The notes: generated by a model not told the origin, from the letters alone. Numbered from the stretch's first letter, positions 27,501 to 48,116 are shown. The stretch: 64,000 bases of DNA from Membranipora membranacea (GCA_914767715.1 OU612068.1:8000001-8064000); one strand, 5' to 3'. Numbers and translations are program-made.

Positions 27501-27645
27501 ATTCATTAAAACTAAGTGTTACATAGATATTTCAAACTGTAAACAGCATCATGACAGAGTGTTTAGCCTTCGTCTAAAACTTAGTTTTCGGTTGATTTAA
27601 AAAAATTTCGCCTTATAACTTTGAGTCGTTACAACATATTCAGTA
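24533..27645. other. Intergenic region with weak exon-like stretches only
   Basis: This lies between the sulfotransferase start and the NSUN2 3' end. It holds a 13-G run at 25011-25023, an AT microsatellite near 26244, and several open stretches on both strands. One minus stretch (26263-26449) is described separately as a candidate exon. No complete gene could be assembled, and no RNA gene was recognised. Confidence 0.45.
26263..26449 (-). other. Candidate exon of an unrecognised gene
   Basis: On the minus strand, TTCTAG at the upper end and a GTAAATA donor at the lower end bound 62 open codons. The peptide includes SLIDGTIYIVSKQNG and EGVFRAKCQLGSKT and looks protein-like, with a faint immunoglobulin-strand feel around the single cysteine. 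A second possible exon ends at 26769 (CAG before GTAAGAC) with the peptide LSGSWKASDQSYWSIDF, but its phase does not join cleanly. No family is recognised. It may be part of a small or decayed gene, or chance. Confidence 0.25.
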
Positions 27646-27651
27646 TTTATT
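27646..27651 (-). promoter_or_regulatory. Candidate polyadenylation signal of NSUN2
   Basis: AATAAA on the minus strand, about 180 bases after the NSUN2 stop at 27833. Canonical hexamer at a usual distance; no downstream GU-rich element was checked in detail. Confidence 0.5.
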
Positions 27652-27832
27652 TACAACCAAGTCTGGACTATATGAACAATGTGTGCATAATAACATTTAA
27701 AAAGAGTTACAAGTAGTAACAACCTTTCGAGAAACTTCTCATTAAAGATGAGATGCATAACTAACATCATAAATAGAGCTTGGTTATTAGATTCCAATAC
27801 CTCAAGTTATTTCTAAGACTAGAGTAGATTTA

Positions 27833-36811
<8,979 letters not shown>

Positions 36812-37218
36812 GGTTTGTGTTATTAAATGTTTAGGAGAAATATGATAAAATATCAAAAGTCCCACTTCAGTCCAGAAATATTTTCTTCTCTCAGACTTAA
36901 TTTTTGTTTAGCCTGGGATAAGGTTAAAGAAAGACAATAACAAACAATGTTTCGTCACTAGTTCTACCTATGGCCGAGTCTCAGGACTAAATCACATGTG
37001 GTTGCACTGAGATGTTCTTAATATTGGTGACTCTCCGAATTTTTAAAACAGATCAATGCAATAACTAATCCTAGTGCTATGAAGGGTGGCCCGACTCATA
37101 CCACGCTCCTCAGATCTGACATATAAGAAACAAGCTGAGATGCAACAATCTCAAGGTCATTATCAAATAATTTTTGCACAGCCAGTGAGTATGTTGTATT
37201 ATTTGGTATTGTGTCTGG
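36812..37218. other. 5' flank of NSUN2
   Basis: About 400 bases between the NSUN2 start codon and the proposed 3' end of the LINE. It should contain the NSUN2 5' UTR and promoter. No TATA box is apparent. Some of this could also be 3' sequence of the LINE if its end is placed differently. Confidence 0.4.
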
Positions 37219-37381
37219 AATACCTTTGAATACCTTTGAAGACTTCGTACACTCAGGAACTAAAAGTTAAAGGAGTGCCTCATGACTAACAGTGTGTTTA
37301 ATGGTTAACGGGGGTTACAGCTGTATGCTGTTTAGTGTTGTCAGTCATCACTTTATTTCCAGCTAGACGCTGTCTTTGGAT

Positions 37382-40150
37382 TTAACTTGTGGTACCCTTG
37401 GTGTCCCTGATTGTCCTCGGAAGGAAACTTCCATAGTAGACTTTTGTAGATGCATATACAGAGTTGAGTTTGCCTCTGGTGGCAGATCTTGTTTTCATTG
37501 TCATGTTCTGTTTGTCGTTTGATACTTCATCATATGCGAGAGCTAGTGAGCTGTGTTGCTCCTCTTCTTGAAGGATCTTCATCAGAAGGGTTAGCCTGTG
37601 ATTTCTTCTCCTGTTCTGCAGTGTTTGGAGGCCAAGCTCAGAGCTGGCCTCAGTAACGCTTTCTCTTCCTTTTAGGCAGCTGATAAATCTGACAGCTCGA
37701 TGTTGAATCATTTCTATTGATTCAATGTCCTTGTTGAGCATTGGGTCCCAGACTGTATCAGCATATTCGAGTATTGGGCGACATAGGCTGGTATATGCCA
37801 GTAGGCGGCTCTTCTTGGGTGCATTGTATAGTATGTGTTTGATGGATCCAAGAGCTCTTGAGGCGCTGTCTCTCTTTAGTTTTATGTGCTGATCAAACTT
37901 TAGGTCAGACTGCATCATCACCCCCAAATACTTTGTGGAACTGTTCCATGCCATGCATGTGTCGCCCAGTTTGTATTGTGGCTTGAACTCTTGGTCTCCG
38001 AAGGCTATCATGTGGCATTTACTTTCATTGAACTGCATTTTCCATTGAACCGACCATCTGTGGACAGCATCAATGTTGTTTTGGAATATAGCTGCATCTT
38101 CGTCAGTTGTGACTTGTTGATAGAGCAGTGTATCATCGGCATATAGGCTAATGTTACAGCTTACCACTGTCGGTAGATCATTGATGTAGATCAGAAACAG
38201 TATGGGACCGAGGACTGACCCCTGGGGCACTCCTGAAGTCACCAATAATTCTGATGAGGTCTGACCTTTGATGACCACTCTCTGTCTCCTGTTGGTGAGG
38301 AAATCCTGTATCCAGTTAACCAGCTGAGGGTGGATACCAGGAACTTCTTTCAGTTTCTTCATTAGTAGGGCATGGGGGACCTTATCAAAAGCTTTCTTAA
38401 AGTCAAGCACTACAGCATGTGTGGTTTTTGAGGACTCAGCTGTTTTGGCGAGGTCATGGAAGGTGGCACAGAGTTGTGTTTCGCAGGACATACCTCTCCG
38501 GAATCCATGCTGTCTGCAGTGTAGGAAGTCATTCAGCTTTTGGTTCAGATAGTGGAGAATGATGTGTTCCATCATTTTGCAGGGGATGCTGGTGAGCGAT
38601 ATTGGACGGTAGTTGTTGGTCGATTCCTTGTCACCCCCTTTATGGATTGGTGTGACATATGCCAGCTTCCACTGCTTGGGTAGTTGTCCAGCTGTAATTG
38701 ATGCTTGGAATATGTGTTTTAGGCATTCGGCTGACATATCTGTATCAACGAGGAGATCTGGTTTACGTATGGCGTCTGGGCCAGGTGATTTCCCGTTTGG
38801 CAGATTCTGAATCAGCTTCACAAGACCTTCAGTGGTGATCTCAATTGGATCCTCCTCTGATGTGGTCATTCTCTCTGGTTGCACTAACTGTTGGTCGGGG
38901 CAGAACTGGGCTTGAAAGTGTTCATTCAGAATCTCAGCACATTGTGTTTCGTCTTCAGTGATGATGCCCCTTCTATCAGCCAGTCTGATGCTTGGTCCGT
39001 CGTTTGATTTGGCATGTTTTAGATGTTTATAGAAGGGTTTTGAATTTCCTCTTTCTAGTGGTTTGCAAATCTTGTCGACGAGGTAGTCTTTCTTTCTTCG
39101 CTGACACTCTTGTTTGCTGGTACGCCTTTCTGCACTATATTTCTGAAGGTAGAACTTATCACCAGTTTCTCTGTACTTTCCCCAAGTTTTCCTCTGCTTT
39201 TCTATTAGTTTGTGTGTCACTTTATCCATCCATTCGGGCCATTTCTTATTCTTAGGAGGGAGGGACTTTGTGGGTATATGCGAGTTCTGGGCGTCGGAGA
39301 GTTTCACAGTGAAGTGGTTCCACATCTCGTCAGGGTCTCTCATCTCGGCTAGCTCATCTACTACCATTTGCAAGGAGTCTCGATACCCTTCTGAATCTAC
39401 TTGTCTGTATAGTTTGACTACTCTTGGCTTTGATTCTGCCACCTGTGGCTTGTTTTGGTCAAGTGAGGCAGTGATCAGAAAATGATCGCTCAGACCTGGA
39501 GACACTATGTCAACATCTTTAACAAGACCCTCTGTGTTGGTACATATCAGGTCCAGAATATTGCCATGTATGTGAGTAGGCTGTCTAACAAGCTGTTGTA
39601 GGTTGTTTTCCTGTAGCATGGTCAGGAAGTCTGCATGGGTTTGTTTGTACCTAGCATTGGGTTTTAGGGAGCATGATGCCCAGTCTATTTCGGGAAGGTT
39701 CATGTCTCCCATTAGGATAATCCTATGATCTGTGTAGTGATTGGTTACCTCTTCGAAGGAAGCTCTCAATTTGCTCATGTTTTGTAGAGCAACACAGGGT
39801 CTGTAATAGCAACAGATGATTACTTTGTGGTCGAGCTTAACAGCAATAATTTCCTCATCTGTATTGTTTATCTTTACTTCGGATGGGTTGAGATCATTAT
39901 CTATGGCAATGAGGACTCCTCCACCTCTGATGTTTCTGTCCCTCCTGAACACCGCCTTGTGTGCCTCAGGGATCACAGATTTACTGGGTATAGTACAGTC
40001 GAGATGAGTCTCAGTAAGGCAGACAATGTTAAAATCAGTTATAAGGGATTGTAATACTGCTGTTTTTCCTTTTGCTGATCTTGTGTTGGCCAAGAGCATA
40101 CTTAGATGGTCGTTTCTTTTTCCTTTACTTCTGGTTTCAGGAGCTCCCAA
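37382..40150 (-). CDS. LINE ORF2: endonuclease and reverse transcriptase
   Basis: 922 codons without interruption. The N-terminal half is an APE-type endonuclease with LTETHLD (catalytic Glu47), GGGVLIAI, ILMGDMNLPEIDW and SDHFLITASL. The reverse transcriptase follows, with NYRPISLTSIPCK, DFKKAFDKVPH, SGVPQGSVLGPILF and the catalytic LYADDTLLYQ. All expected motifs are present, so the protein may be active. There is no RNase H domain, as in CR1/L2. It overlaps the end of ORF1 by 49 bases in another frame, so translation may rely on reinitiation. Its product would nick the target DNA and copy the element RNA there (target-primed reverse transcription). Confidence 0.93.
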   Translation of the reverse strand: MGAPETRSKGKRNDHLSMLLANTRSAKGKTAVLQSLITDFNIVCLTETHLDCTIPSKSVIPEAHKAVFRRDRNIRGGGVLIAIDNDLNPSEVKINNTDEEIIAVKLDHKVIICCYYRPCVALQNMSKLRASFEEVTNHYTDHRIILMGDMNLPEIDWASCSLKPNARYKQTHADFLTMLQENNLQQLVRQPTHIHGNILDLICTNTEGLVKDVDIVSPGLSDHFLITASLDQNKPQVAESKPRVVKLYRQVDSEGYRDSLQMVVDELAEMRDPDEMWNHFTVKLSDAQNSHIPTKSLPPKNKKWPEWMDKVTHKLIEKQRKTWGKYRETGDKFYLQKYSAERRTSKQECQRRKKDYLVDKICKPLERGNSKPFYKHLKHAKSNDGPSIRLADRRGIITEDETQCAEILNEHFQAQFCPDQQLVQPERMTTSEEDPIEITTEGLVKLIQNLPNGKSPGPDAIRKPDLLVDTDMSAECLKHIFQASITAGQLPKQWKLAYVTPIHKGGDKESTNNYRPISLTSIPCKMMEHIILHYLNQKLNDFLHCRQHGFRRGMSCETQLCATFHDLAKTAESSKTTHAVVLDFKKAFDKVPHALLMKKLKEVPGIHPQLVNWIQDFLTNRRQRVVIKGQTSSELLVTSGVPQGSVLGPILFLIYINDLPTVVSCNISLYADDTLLYQQVTTDEDAAIFQNNIDAVHRWSVQWKMQFNESKCHMIAFGDQEFKPQYKLGDTCMAWNSSTKYLGVMMQSDLKFDQHIKLKRDSASRALGSIKHILYNAPKKSRLLAYTSLCRPILEYADTVWDPMLNKDIESIEMIQHRAVRFISCLKGRESVTEASSELGLQTLQNRRRNHRLTLLMKILQEEEQHSSLALAYDEVSNDKQNMTMKTRSATRGKLNSVYASTKVYYGSFLPRTIRDTKGTTS

Positions 40151-40953
40151 TTTCCCGAAAGTTGTTTTTGTTCTATTTGTAGGTTCCGAATACGATATTC
40201 GGCTGTGACATCAGAGCCTTTAAGCTCACGGATTTTCTCTCTCAGCACCCATTCTTGATTTCTGACTTCTTGGCTAGTATCTATTTTACAGAATATGTTC
40301 TCTTGTTTCATTGTTCCAGAGTTGACACGCTTCACAAAGTCCCACTTTGAGGACTCATTTTCGAATACTAGTTTTATGGGCCTGGGTTTTCTGTTTTCGT
40401 CCTCATCACTGCATTTACGCCCGAGTCTCATGGCCATGACTGGGGGGTTAGACTTTTTAAAGCACTCCCGCGTCATGAACTGTTTAACTTGGTCAAGCAC
40501 CGGTGATTCTTCTTCATTGATACCATATATTATGGCATTAAGCTTCCTCGACTCCGCTTCATTCATCTGTTGTTGTCGTCGTAACATCTTTTCTGTGTTT
40601 TCATTTGATACGGTTGCCATTTCTATCTGTTTTGCTGATTTTTGCACAACCTGTGCGTAGTTCTCTTTCAGCTGTGCTATTTGTTCGGTGTTTGTTTGGA
40701 GTGCTGCAGAGTAGGATTTTTGCATCTCCTTGATGGCCTTTTCAATACCATCCAATTTGTTTATGGTGGTTTTATGATGGAGAGAAGTATTACCTACTGT
40801 ATCTCCCTCACATTTTTTAGCAATACAGGTTTCACAATACCATCGGACACCGTGATTTGCCAGTTTCTTTATGCTATTGGCATCAGCATTTTGTAGATCC
40901 TGACATATAGCGTGGTACCACACTGCACAGGCATCACAACTGAAGGAGATCAT
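40102..40953 (-). CDS. LINE ORF1: partial PHD finger and coiled-coil RNA-binding protein
   Basis: 283 codons. The start carries the second half of a PHD finger: CDACAVWYH, then WYCETC about 26 residues on. The first cysteine pair of a complete PHD is missing, so the first Met is probably not the native start and the copy is 5' truncated. A Gln/Lys/Glu-rich coiled coil follows. Next comes an RRM-like segment, NAIIYGINEEES, as in ORF1 proteins of several LINE groups. These proteins bind the element RNA and chaperone nucleic acids. It ends in a Lys/Glu-rich tail overlapping ORF2. Confidence 0.8.
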   Translation of the reverse strand: MISFSCDACAVWYHAICQDLQNADANSIKKLANHGVRWYCETCIAKKCEGDTVGNTSLHHKTTINKLDGIEKAIKEMQKSYSAALQTNTEQIAQLKENYAQVVQKSAKQIEMATVSNENTEKMLRRQQQMNEAESRKLNAIIYGINEEESPVLDQVKQFMTRECFKKSNPPVMAMRLGRKCSDEDENRKPRPIKLVFENESSKWDFVKRVNSGTMKQENIFCKIDTSQEVRNQEWVLREKIRELKGSDVTAEYRIRNLQIEQKQLSGNWELLKPEVKEKETTI

Positions 40954-40966
40954 ATCAACTCAACAA

Positions 40967-41503
40967 GATGAGGCTTTACAACTTTCTTAGCTAACCATTC
41001 AATATAGATGTATCACCCGATGAATTGGCCCAATCATTGAGAATGATGTATCACCCAAGCCAAGGACTGGAGTGAAGGACTCCTTGCCTAAGCCAAGAAG
41101 AGTTTTTATTCCTCCTAGTCCTTGTTGTATCACCTATCCTATAAAAATAGTTCATTTTTATCTATAGGCTAGTAGAATGAATGATAAATAGGTATCTGCC
41201 AAATAGGCTGTGGTGTGGTATATGTTACCCTGTTACTCCTTGATGTTACCAAGGAGTAACTCTTCTATTCCTCCTTGATGATGTTACCACAAGACCCCAC
41301 AACTGCAACAGACAAGCTACTGGCCCTCCGCTTGATATGACACATTTAGAGGAAGATTAAATGTGCACTACCAATCTTTCCAGCAGGATCACATTGTTGT
41401 TCTAGTGCATTACGGCCAATCCAAACTACCTATGGCCTACCTAAATGGGAAATCATCTGTGTACCTGTAATATCTGTACACCATACTTGTAGCAGCCTTA
41501 ATA
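40967..41503. other. 5' flank of MRPS11
   Basis: About 540 bases between the LINE and the MRPS11 start codon. It has short internal repeats: GTATCACCC occurs around 41010-41060, and a 12-base-arm hairpin GTTACTCCTTG...CCAAGGAGTAAC lies at 41232-41260. No gene. The MRPS11 promoter should be here. Confidence 0.4.
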
Positions 41504-44500
41504 ATGATAAGAAGAGCTGTATCAGTGACAGGGGTTTGTCAACGTTGCTCTGCAAACATTGCAGTTGCAACTGCACCTCCAGCAAGATTATCTTTAGCAG
41601 TAATCAGTGAACAGGATGTTATACAATCTCATACTTCTATTCAGCAGCATAGGAATTTCACAGGTAGGTCTAAGCTTTTACAATGGATTAGTGTGCCACC
41701 TGGACAGAAACTACTGGTTTGTGTTTGAATTTCGTTTATTGCAACTTCTTAAAAATCCATATCTCAATTACCCGTTTGATCTTATTGAAATTGTGTGTCT
41801 CATGCATAGGAAGAAAAACTTTTACAGCAGTTTATAGCCACGACACTGATAATGTCCTTGTCTATTTTAGGTACAGCGAGCTTGTTGAAAAAAAATTATA
41901 GAGAAATGAAATTCAGAAATGACAATTCGATGAGAAGAATTGAAATAGAGTCTCTAATAGATGAGCTTGATATTAAGGAGATAACCGCACAGGAAGATAT
42001 CGAGATTGGTCCTACTATACCTGGGTATAGAGCCAAACCCGGGTGAGTTGAAACTTTTAAAACCTACTGCAATGCCGATTCACATATCCCGGCTCCAGTT
42101 GAATAAATCAGTATAGCAGAAAATATTTTTCGCATCACTTTGAATGTTAAGCTAATAGCATGATCCTGTGCATCATATTACAGCATCCACCTCATACACC
42201 AACTTGATATCTTGATTGGATATTGTTTTGCTGTGGATTAGTTAGGTTTAAGTGTGGATAAGTTAGGCTCTAGTATAAAAATACAAGGCTGGAATAAACT
42301 GCAGAGAACCGGGCTGTTTGATCATCTCTGGCTGATTATAATTTGACTTTAAGTGCAATCTTATAATAAAATCATCAGACTTATTACTTTTTATTTCTTC
42401 TCACAGATCAATCCTGACACCAACCCCAAAAACACATGAACACTTATATGGGGAAACTCCATACAAGAGGCTGCCTATCGCTCATGTGGGAGCCAAGAGA
42501 AACAACACACTAATCACAATAACAGACTACACTTGTGAGCGTCGCCTCATTCTTCTACACTTAAATATAAATGTTAAATTGAATTTAAGTTCTTTAGATT
42601 TACAATCATAAAATTGCATATTATTAATAATTTCCATTAGCATTAGCATCCTGGTCCTAGCCCTAAAAAATGAGGAATTCACCAAAGCAATTGGTGGTGC
42701 AAAACATGGTTTGTTTAAAGCACAACACACATTGATTCCAATGGTGTGCACATGTTTTCATATGGTAATAATGTGGATTTGTTGTTGGTTTTAGGTCAGC
42801 GGCTGTTGGCGTCTAGCAGTGCTGTAAGTGTTTCTTATTGTCTGTATATCTGGTTTGTTTTAAACAAATTGCGGGTGCAAGAGGCATAATCTCTCGCGAG
42901 TCATCCCTTGAAGTCATAAGTAGAAATATAGAAATATATTTTCTTAACATGGTTGTCTATTGACTATCTATGTCTACTTAAAAAAAATTGTTTGGTTTCG
43001 TCGTCTGCGGTTTTAGTGTATCAAAACAATATGTACCACTCAACATACTCATTCATACAATAATTTTTATAGAACTACTTCATCTTTATTGCTCAAACAT
43101 GTTGGTTCTCACACGAAAGGCTATAATTGATATCATCCAGTCGTTTCATGTAAGTTGATGATATCAACTCACTGTAGTTGTCTGCTCTTGTTTTAGGGAA
43201 TAGTTGGATTTCGCAATTCAAAGCAGAGGACCACAGTAGCCGCTATGGCTGTTGGTATAGATGCAGGCAAGGTAGGTCGAGTGCGGCTGGTAGTTCAAAA
43301 ACAATTAAGTTAATTGGTTAGAAGACCTGATCATCTCAGCGGTTCTCCTGAGCTTCACTGACTCATCATGTTTTCCTCAAAGCAAAGTTTAGCCTGACAA
43401 CAGAATATCCTTGGTTTATGTATTTCATACAACAAGCTGCGGTTCTTTTGTGATGCGCAAAGTCATGAACATGGGAGTACCTCTCATCTTACAAATTTTA
43501 AAAAAAAGAGTGTAATTTTACTTTTGATTTAAAAAAGGTAGGATCTCCAACCCTCGTTACAATAATTTATGGAGTTCTGAATGAGCGTTAAAAACTGTTG
43601 CTGGCGACAGATGTTGTAAGACATGTGGCAGGCGCTGTATGGGATATGTCTTACTGCGCTCAAGGTTTCTACAGCTTTTTTCTTCAATACAATACAGCCC
43701 TGTTATACAGCCAAAACATGCATAAATACATTGTTCTTGTGTGCTGTAAGACAAGTCCCTTACAGCACCTGCCACATGTCTCTGAATACTAAGTACCTAA
43801 AATATGTCTTTGCATGCAACATGGGCTGCACCAACAAACCCTCTTCTATGATTTGTTGATAAAACTGGCTACTGCCCATTCAGAACTGGACTTTTTCAGT
43901 AATGCTGTTTCGGAAACAGCTAGCTTCTAGTCTCAGAGGTTACGGAAGAGGGGATTAGAATGTCAGATATCATCATGTTTATTATTGACTATCCCTAACT
44001 TTAGTAAATTGAATGGTAAGGTTGCTCATGGTTGGTTCCAGGCAGTCCTTAGTTTTTTTATGGTATGAAACACAGGCATTCTGATAAGTTAATGTGGAGG
44101 ATAGCATGTAGTATATACCTAGGAAAAAAATACAGCTGTACAGTTATGAGTGTACTAACTATGTTTATCTCAATGTGATTAACAAAAGTGGCCAAAAGAG
44201 CCTAAAAGTAATCAAACATGTAAAAAAAATAGGGAAATTTTGGATATTGACCGTTTTATAACTCAGACGACTGATGACACTTTGCACTTGGCAGCTCTGT
44301 GTAAAACTCATTTTCCCTGCAATGCTGTTTAGAACAGAACACGAGATTTTGGAACACATGATAAATCAATTCAAACTTTTAACTTATTATTTGACTAACA
44401 AATAATTACAATAAATTTGGGAAAACTAGTTTATCTCACCAGAAAATTCCAGAACCCCTAGACAACGATCATCTCTGGCAGTTGGTAGCAATAGACCACC

Positions 44501-45390
44501 GCTGAGCTAGGACTAACCAAAAAACTCTCATAACTGAAATAATCACTTCTCATTTCATTATCCCATTTTCTATCACATAGTAAGTTTGGAGTTTGAATAC
44601 CAGTGCCATGAAGAAGGATAATTTACTCTTGGTTTACATGCAAGCTGCTTGATTCTATCTTGAAATGTGTAACTTACAAAACTAGCAGTAATAAAGATAG
44701 ATAAGAGAAAGAATGACATGTTTGGTGGGTGTCAGGTGTGCATGAAAGTTTTTTCAACGATTGTAATTTTGTCACATTTTGTTTCTTTCACCAGCATGCC
44801 ATGAAAGAGGATGAGAATATGACTCATATCAGAGTATCACTAAAAGGGCTGGGACCTGGCAGAGAGGTGAGTGTTGAAACGAGAATTGTGCTCAATTTGA
44901 TTATTCAAAGTGGAAAATGCTGAAAATGCTGCTCTTTCTGTGTCATGGAGCAGTGTTTATGGAACCGTCTCATAACCCAAATATTCCTGGTATGATATAC
45001 TGCCTTGTACTACAGAGACATGTAGAGCGGATGTCAGTTGGTTGCTAGAAAACATGTCTTAAGGCTGGAGCACCTTGCATTTAGTTGGATTATGCCACAT
45101 TTGTAAGCCTTGCTAAGAATGATGTCTTCTCTACTTTCTGGAACACTTTTCCCAGAAATAACAGAATGATCTAAACTTTGTATTATTGTATTGTTGATTG
45201 GCATGAATTGCTCGCTCACTTGCATGGTTTCATTAGGGATGTGGATTCTCTTAACATGATATAATGATTCTGCTTACAGGCTGCAGTTCAGGGACTAGAG
45301 AAATCAGGTCTCAATATCGTATCACTGACAGATGTATCTGTTATTAACTGGGGAAGTCAAAAGGCACGTAAGCAGAAAAGAGGAAAATAG
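41504..45390 (+). CDS. MRPS11: Mitochondrial small-subunit ribosomal protein uS11m
   Basis: Seven exons: 41504-41663, 41871-42042, 42407-42534, 42795-42823, 43197-43271, 44795-44866, 45280-45390; all phases agree; 248 aa. The N-terminus (MIRRAVSVTG) is basic and suits a mitochondrial targeting peptide. The uS11 core includes PIAHVGAKRNNTLITITDYT, the GIVGFRNSKQ block with TVAAMAVGIDAGK, MTHIRVSLKGLGPGRE and SGLNIVSLTDVSV. The basic C-terminal tail KARKQKRGK matches the PRKARK end of other S11 proteins. It sits on the platform of the mitoribosomal small subunit near the mRNA exit. Exon 4 is only 29 bases. Intron 5 holds a fold-back element. The first ATG is in frame with the targeting peptide and is preferred. 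Confidence 0.95.
43573..43887. repeat. Fold-back (MITE-like) element in MRPS11 intron 5
   Basis: Inner arms 43616-43659 and 43741-43783 pair closely (GACATGTGGCAGG...CCTGCCACATGTC), and an outer pair AGTTCTGAATGAGC / GCCCATTCAGAACT marks the likely ends. The element therefore spans about 315 bases. It explains the short overlapping ORFs on both strands here. No transposase. Confidence 0.65.
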
Positions 45391-45594
45391 AATTACTACG
45401 TAACTACCTGCTCTCAGTACGGATATTTGTCAAAAAGCTAGACATAACTTACTGGAGCGAAATCGCACTGCAGTAGAGGGTTGTTGCTGGATAATTGTGA
45501 GAAAAATTGAGCAGGAATTTTTTTGTTTTTCATTTAGACCTGTTCATGTAATTATGGTGATTCATGTAGAAAACAATATCATTTTTTGTACAAA

Positions 45595-45600
45595 AATAAA
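45595..45600 (+). promoter_or_regulatory. Candidate polyadenylation signal of MRPS11
   Basis: AATAAA about 205 bases after the MRPS11 stop codon. Canonical hexamer at a usual distance. Confidence 0.55.
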
Positions 45601-48116
45601 CTGATAAAACCATTGATGCTCATTGGTGGTTGTGGTCCTTCCTCTCTGTTGGTGTGCTAGTAGCGGAGGGCAACTCTCATTGATCTGTCAAAAAGGGAAG
45701 CCATTGTGCAGTTTGCAGTATGACCCTGATCACTACACTGTTGTATCAGATAATGTATGCAGAGTTGTCCCCTCTTAGCACAGATGCACCCCCCACACCT
45801 AATCAAAAAGATTTTAAACAGCCTTAAGGGGCGCATGTGAAGGTGATACAGGGCTTAAGCGGTTGCTAAGATGGGTGAAGGTCAGAATTATTGAGGAAAT
45901 GAAAGTTTCTTAACTCTACCAACCCCAAACCCTTTTGACAGCTCTTCGGGACGACTGAGCTGTTACATGAAATTCTGCTGTCATGTTTATTGTCCTACAC
46001 GTCGTGTTTATGTGTTTATCATCCTACATATGAATGTTTTTGTTTATTGATATTACGCCCCCAGAGCTTGTGTTAAGTAGCTAAGGTGTCAGGTCATGAG
46101 AGAGCTGTTAATTTCACACCGGGAAAAGTTCAGTAGCAGAATCACAAGAGTGAACGAGTTAGAACATATCCACATCCTGTATCCGTTACAGTAAATCTCA
46201 GTGAGCATTTGAACAAACGATGATGGGTGGGCGATTGATATACCTTACTAATAGCTAACTTAAGTCTCAAAATTACATTCTCAAATTCTTTAAAAGACCT
46301 TGTCTCCAATGAGGTGTGATCTTTTTTCCTTGTCACACTTGATCCGTTGCCATTTTCATCAACTGTTGAATGATGCAACTGACTGGAACACAATAGGGTG
46401 CCAAAATATAAGTTACAAAACCATTCGTAATGTTCGCATTAAATATCAATATGTAATCCGTTTTTTGAAGATGGTACCAGCTGTTGTGTATGCAAGAGGT
46501 GGTGTCAATCAAATTTTGGGTGAAAATTAGAAAGTATCATCATAGGTGGTATGGAAAGGACAGCCATTTTAATTTGCACTTATAATGACATCGCCAATTG
46601 GCCATCCATCATAAACTCAATCGACAACCTGAGTGTATGTCATTCACACCCCTGAAGTCTTGTGGCACTGGCATTTATGATCTGCCACAGATGTACAGGG
46701 AAGTAATACATCCTGAACTGACAGGTGCACGCTTTTGCTTAAAAATCAAATCCCAACATAATTTATTGGAAACACTGATGGAGCCAGTTTGATGAAAGAA
46801 CCATGAATATTTATCTCATTAATTTTTGCTGTTGACCAGGCTAAGTGCCTATGTGAAAGTTTACCTCCAGGCCGCCTTGGTGAAGCAAAACAACATTTGT
46901 GCATAAATCTTGGCTATGTTAACTTCAAGGTTATTTCTGTTCAAGCAGACCTATGAGGAAATAAAGGGAGATAATTACAATCTGCATCATCAAAAAACCT
47001 AATGGCAGAGATCGCCATAGCTAGTATAATAAGTATGAGAATATATCCATTTGACTCCTCGATATGGGAGCTATCTTCCACCACTCGTGAGATTCATCAT
47101 ATGCGATTTTGAAAAACATTGTTGTGATACTCTAGACTTTGTTGTTGATACTAGAGGTGACCGCTGTCCTACCCTGTTAGATTTCTGCTTGAGTAATAAA
47201 ATTTTGTATGTTCTGTTCTGTCTAAATATTTACAATTGTTTGAAAGATCTCTGTAATGTGGTCACCTTTGGGCTAGGTGGATATCTGAATCGCTTAGCCA
47301 AATAGAATATGCAGAAGTGAATGTTAAGTAAAAAAATCTGCGATGAGGTATTACACCGCAGCGTTTTACAAAAGTTGTGCCCTAAGCGGTACATTGCTCT
47401 TATTTATGGTTCAGACTATCGGAACTGATATCCAGTCAATAATGCTGGCGTCCTTCTTTACTTTTTGGTAAATGTTGGCAAACTCTCTGTAACCTTCTCA
47501 CGGCATGGTACCCACCGACCTGTAACTTTTTTATGCCAGCCTTATCCCTATTGATAATTGCCCTATTAGGAATCACAGATTGAAATATTAACGCACCAAA
47601 GCATTTCGTTGAATAGCCACATAGCCACGCGCCCATGACCATGATTTTTATTGATTTGGTTGATTTGCTTATTAATTACATTGCCAAATGACTTCATTAT
47701 GAGTGTAAATACTTTAGCGTGTATACAGTGCCCTGACCCTGTCTCGTTATACCAGCTGAGGTTTGATATGCTAACTGTGGTTGTTACTGAAAATCTGGCA
47801 GTCGCTGAATCTATCCATGACAACAAGGTCACTGTTATCCATTTTTAATTTAAAAACTGAAAAAAGTCGGTGCAGCTTTCAGAAACTGTTAAGTGGATAT
47901 TGCTACTGCATGTTGATGATATCTTACATAACATTCTGCTTCTGACTCTCCTGGCGTGCCGCTGGTAGACGTACCCTTCTCTATTGGATATATATGACAT
48001 ATTTGCAGTAATTATTCTGCGTTTTGTAGGATTGACTATCTGAAATGGTAAGTACCAGCTATTAATTTGAAGTCTCCTAGTGCATGAAATTTCAATTCCA
48101 ACATTTGCATTCTCAG
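45601..48116. other. No gene recognised; may hold 5' exons of the downstream membrane-protein gene
   Basis: Several short open stretches occur on both strands, none recognisable. If the membrane-protein gene at 48117 is real, its signal-peptide exon should be upstream, here or within the short stretch ending at 48049 (AAATG before GTAAGTAC). I could not identify it. Confidence 0.4.

Larger units (their letters stand above)
37219..40966 (-). mobile_element. CR1/L2-group non-LTR retrotransposon, 5' truncated
   Basis: About 3.75 kb on the minus strand with overlapping ORF1 (PHD/coiled coil) and ORF2 (endonuclease plus reverse transcriptase, no RNase H). The 3' end is placed at two tandem copies of an 11-base unit, TTCAAAGGTAT (37219-37241), since CR1/L2 elements end in short tandem repeats rather than poly-A. 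An AATAAA lies at 37352-37357. The 5' end falls inside the PHD finger of ORF1, so the copy is truncated there. The long, uninterrupted ORF2 suggests a fairly recent insertion. Clade naming beyond CR1/L2 is not possible by eye. Confidence 0.85.

Noticed and set aside
38613-40896. Plus-strand ORFs of 60 to 121 codons
   Set aside because: They are antisense shadows of the LINE ORFs.
43557-43859. Overlapping short ORFs on both strands
   Set aside because: They lie in the fold-back element within MRPS11 intron 5.
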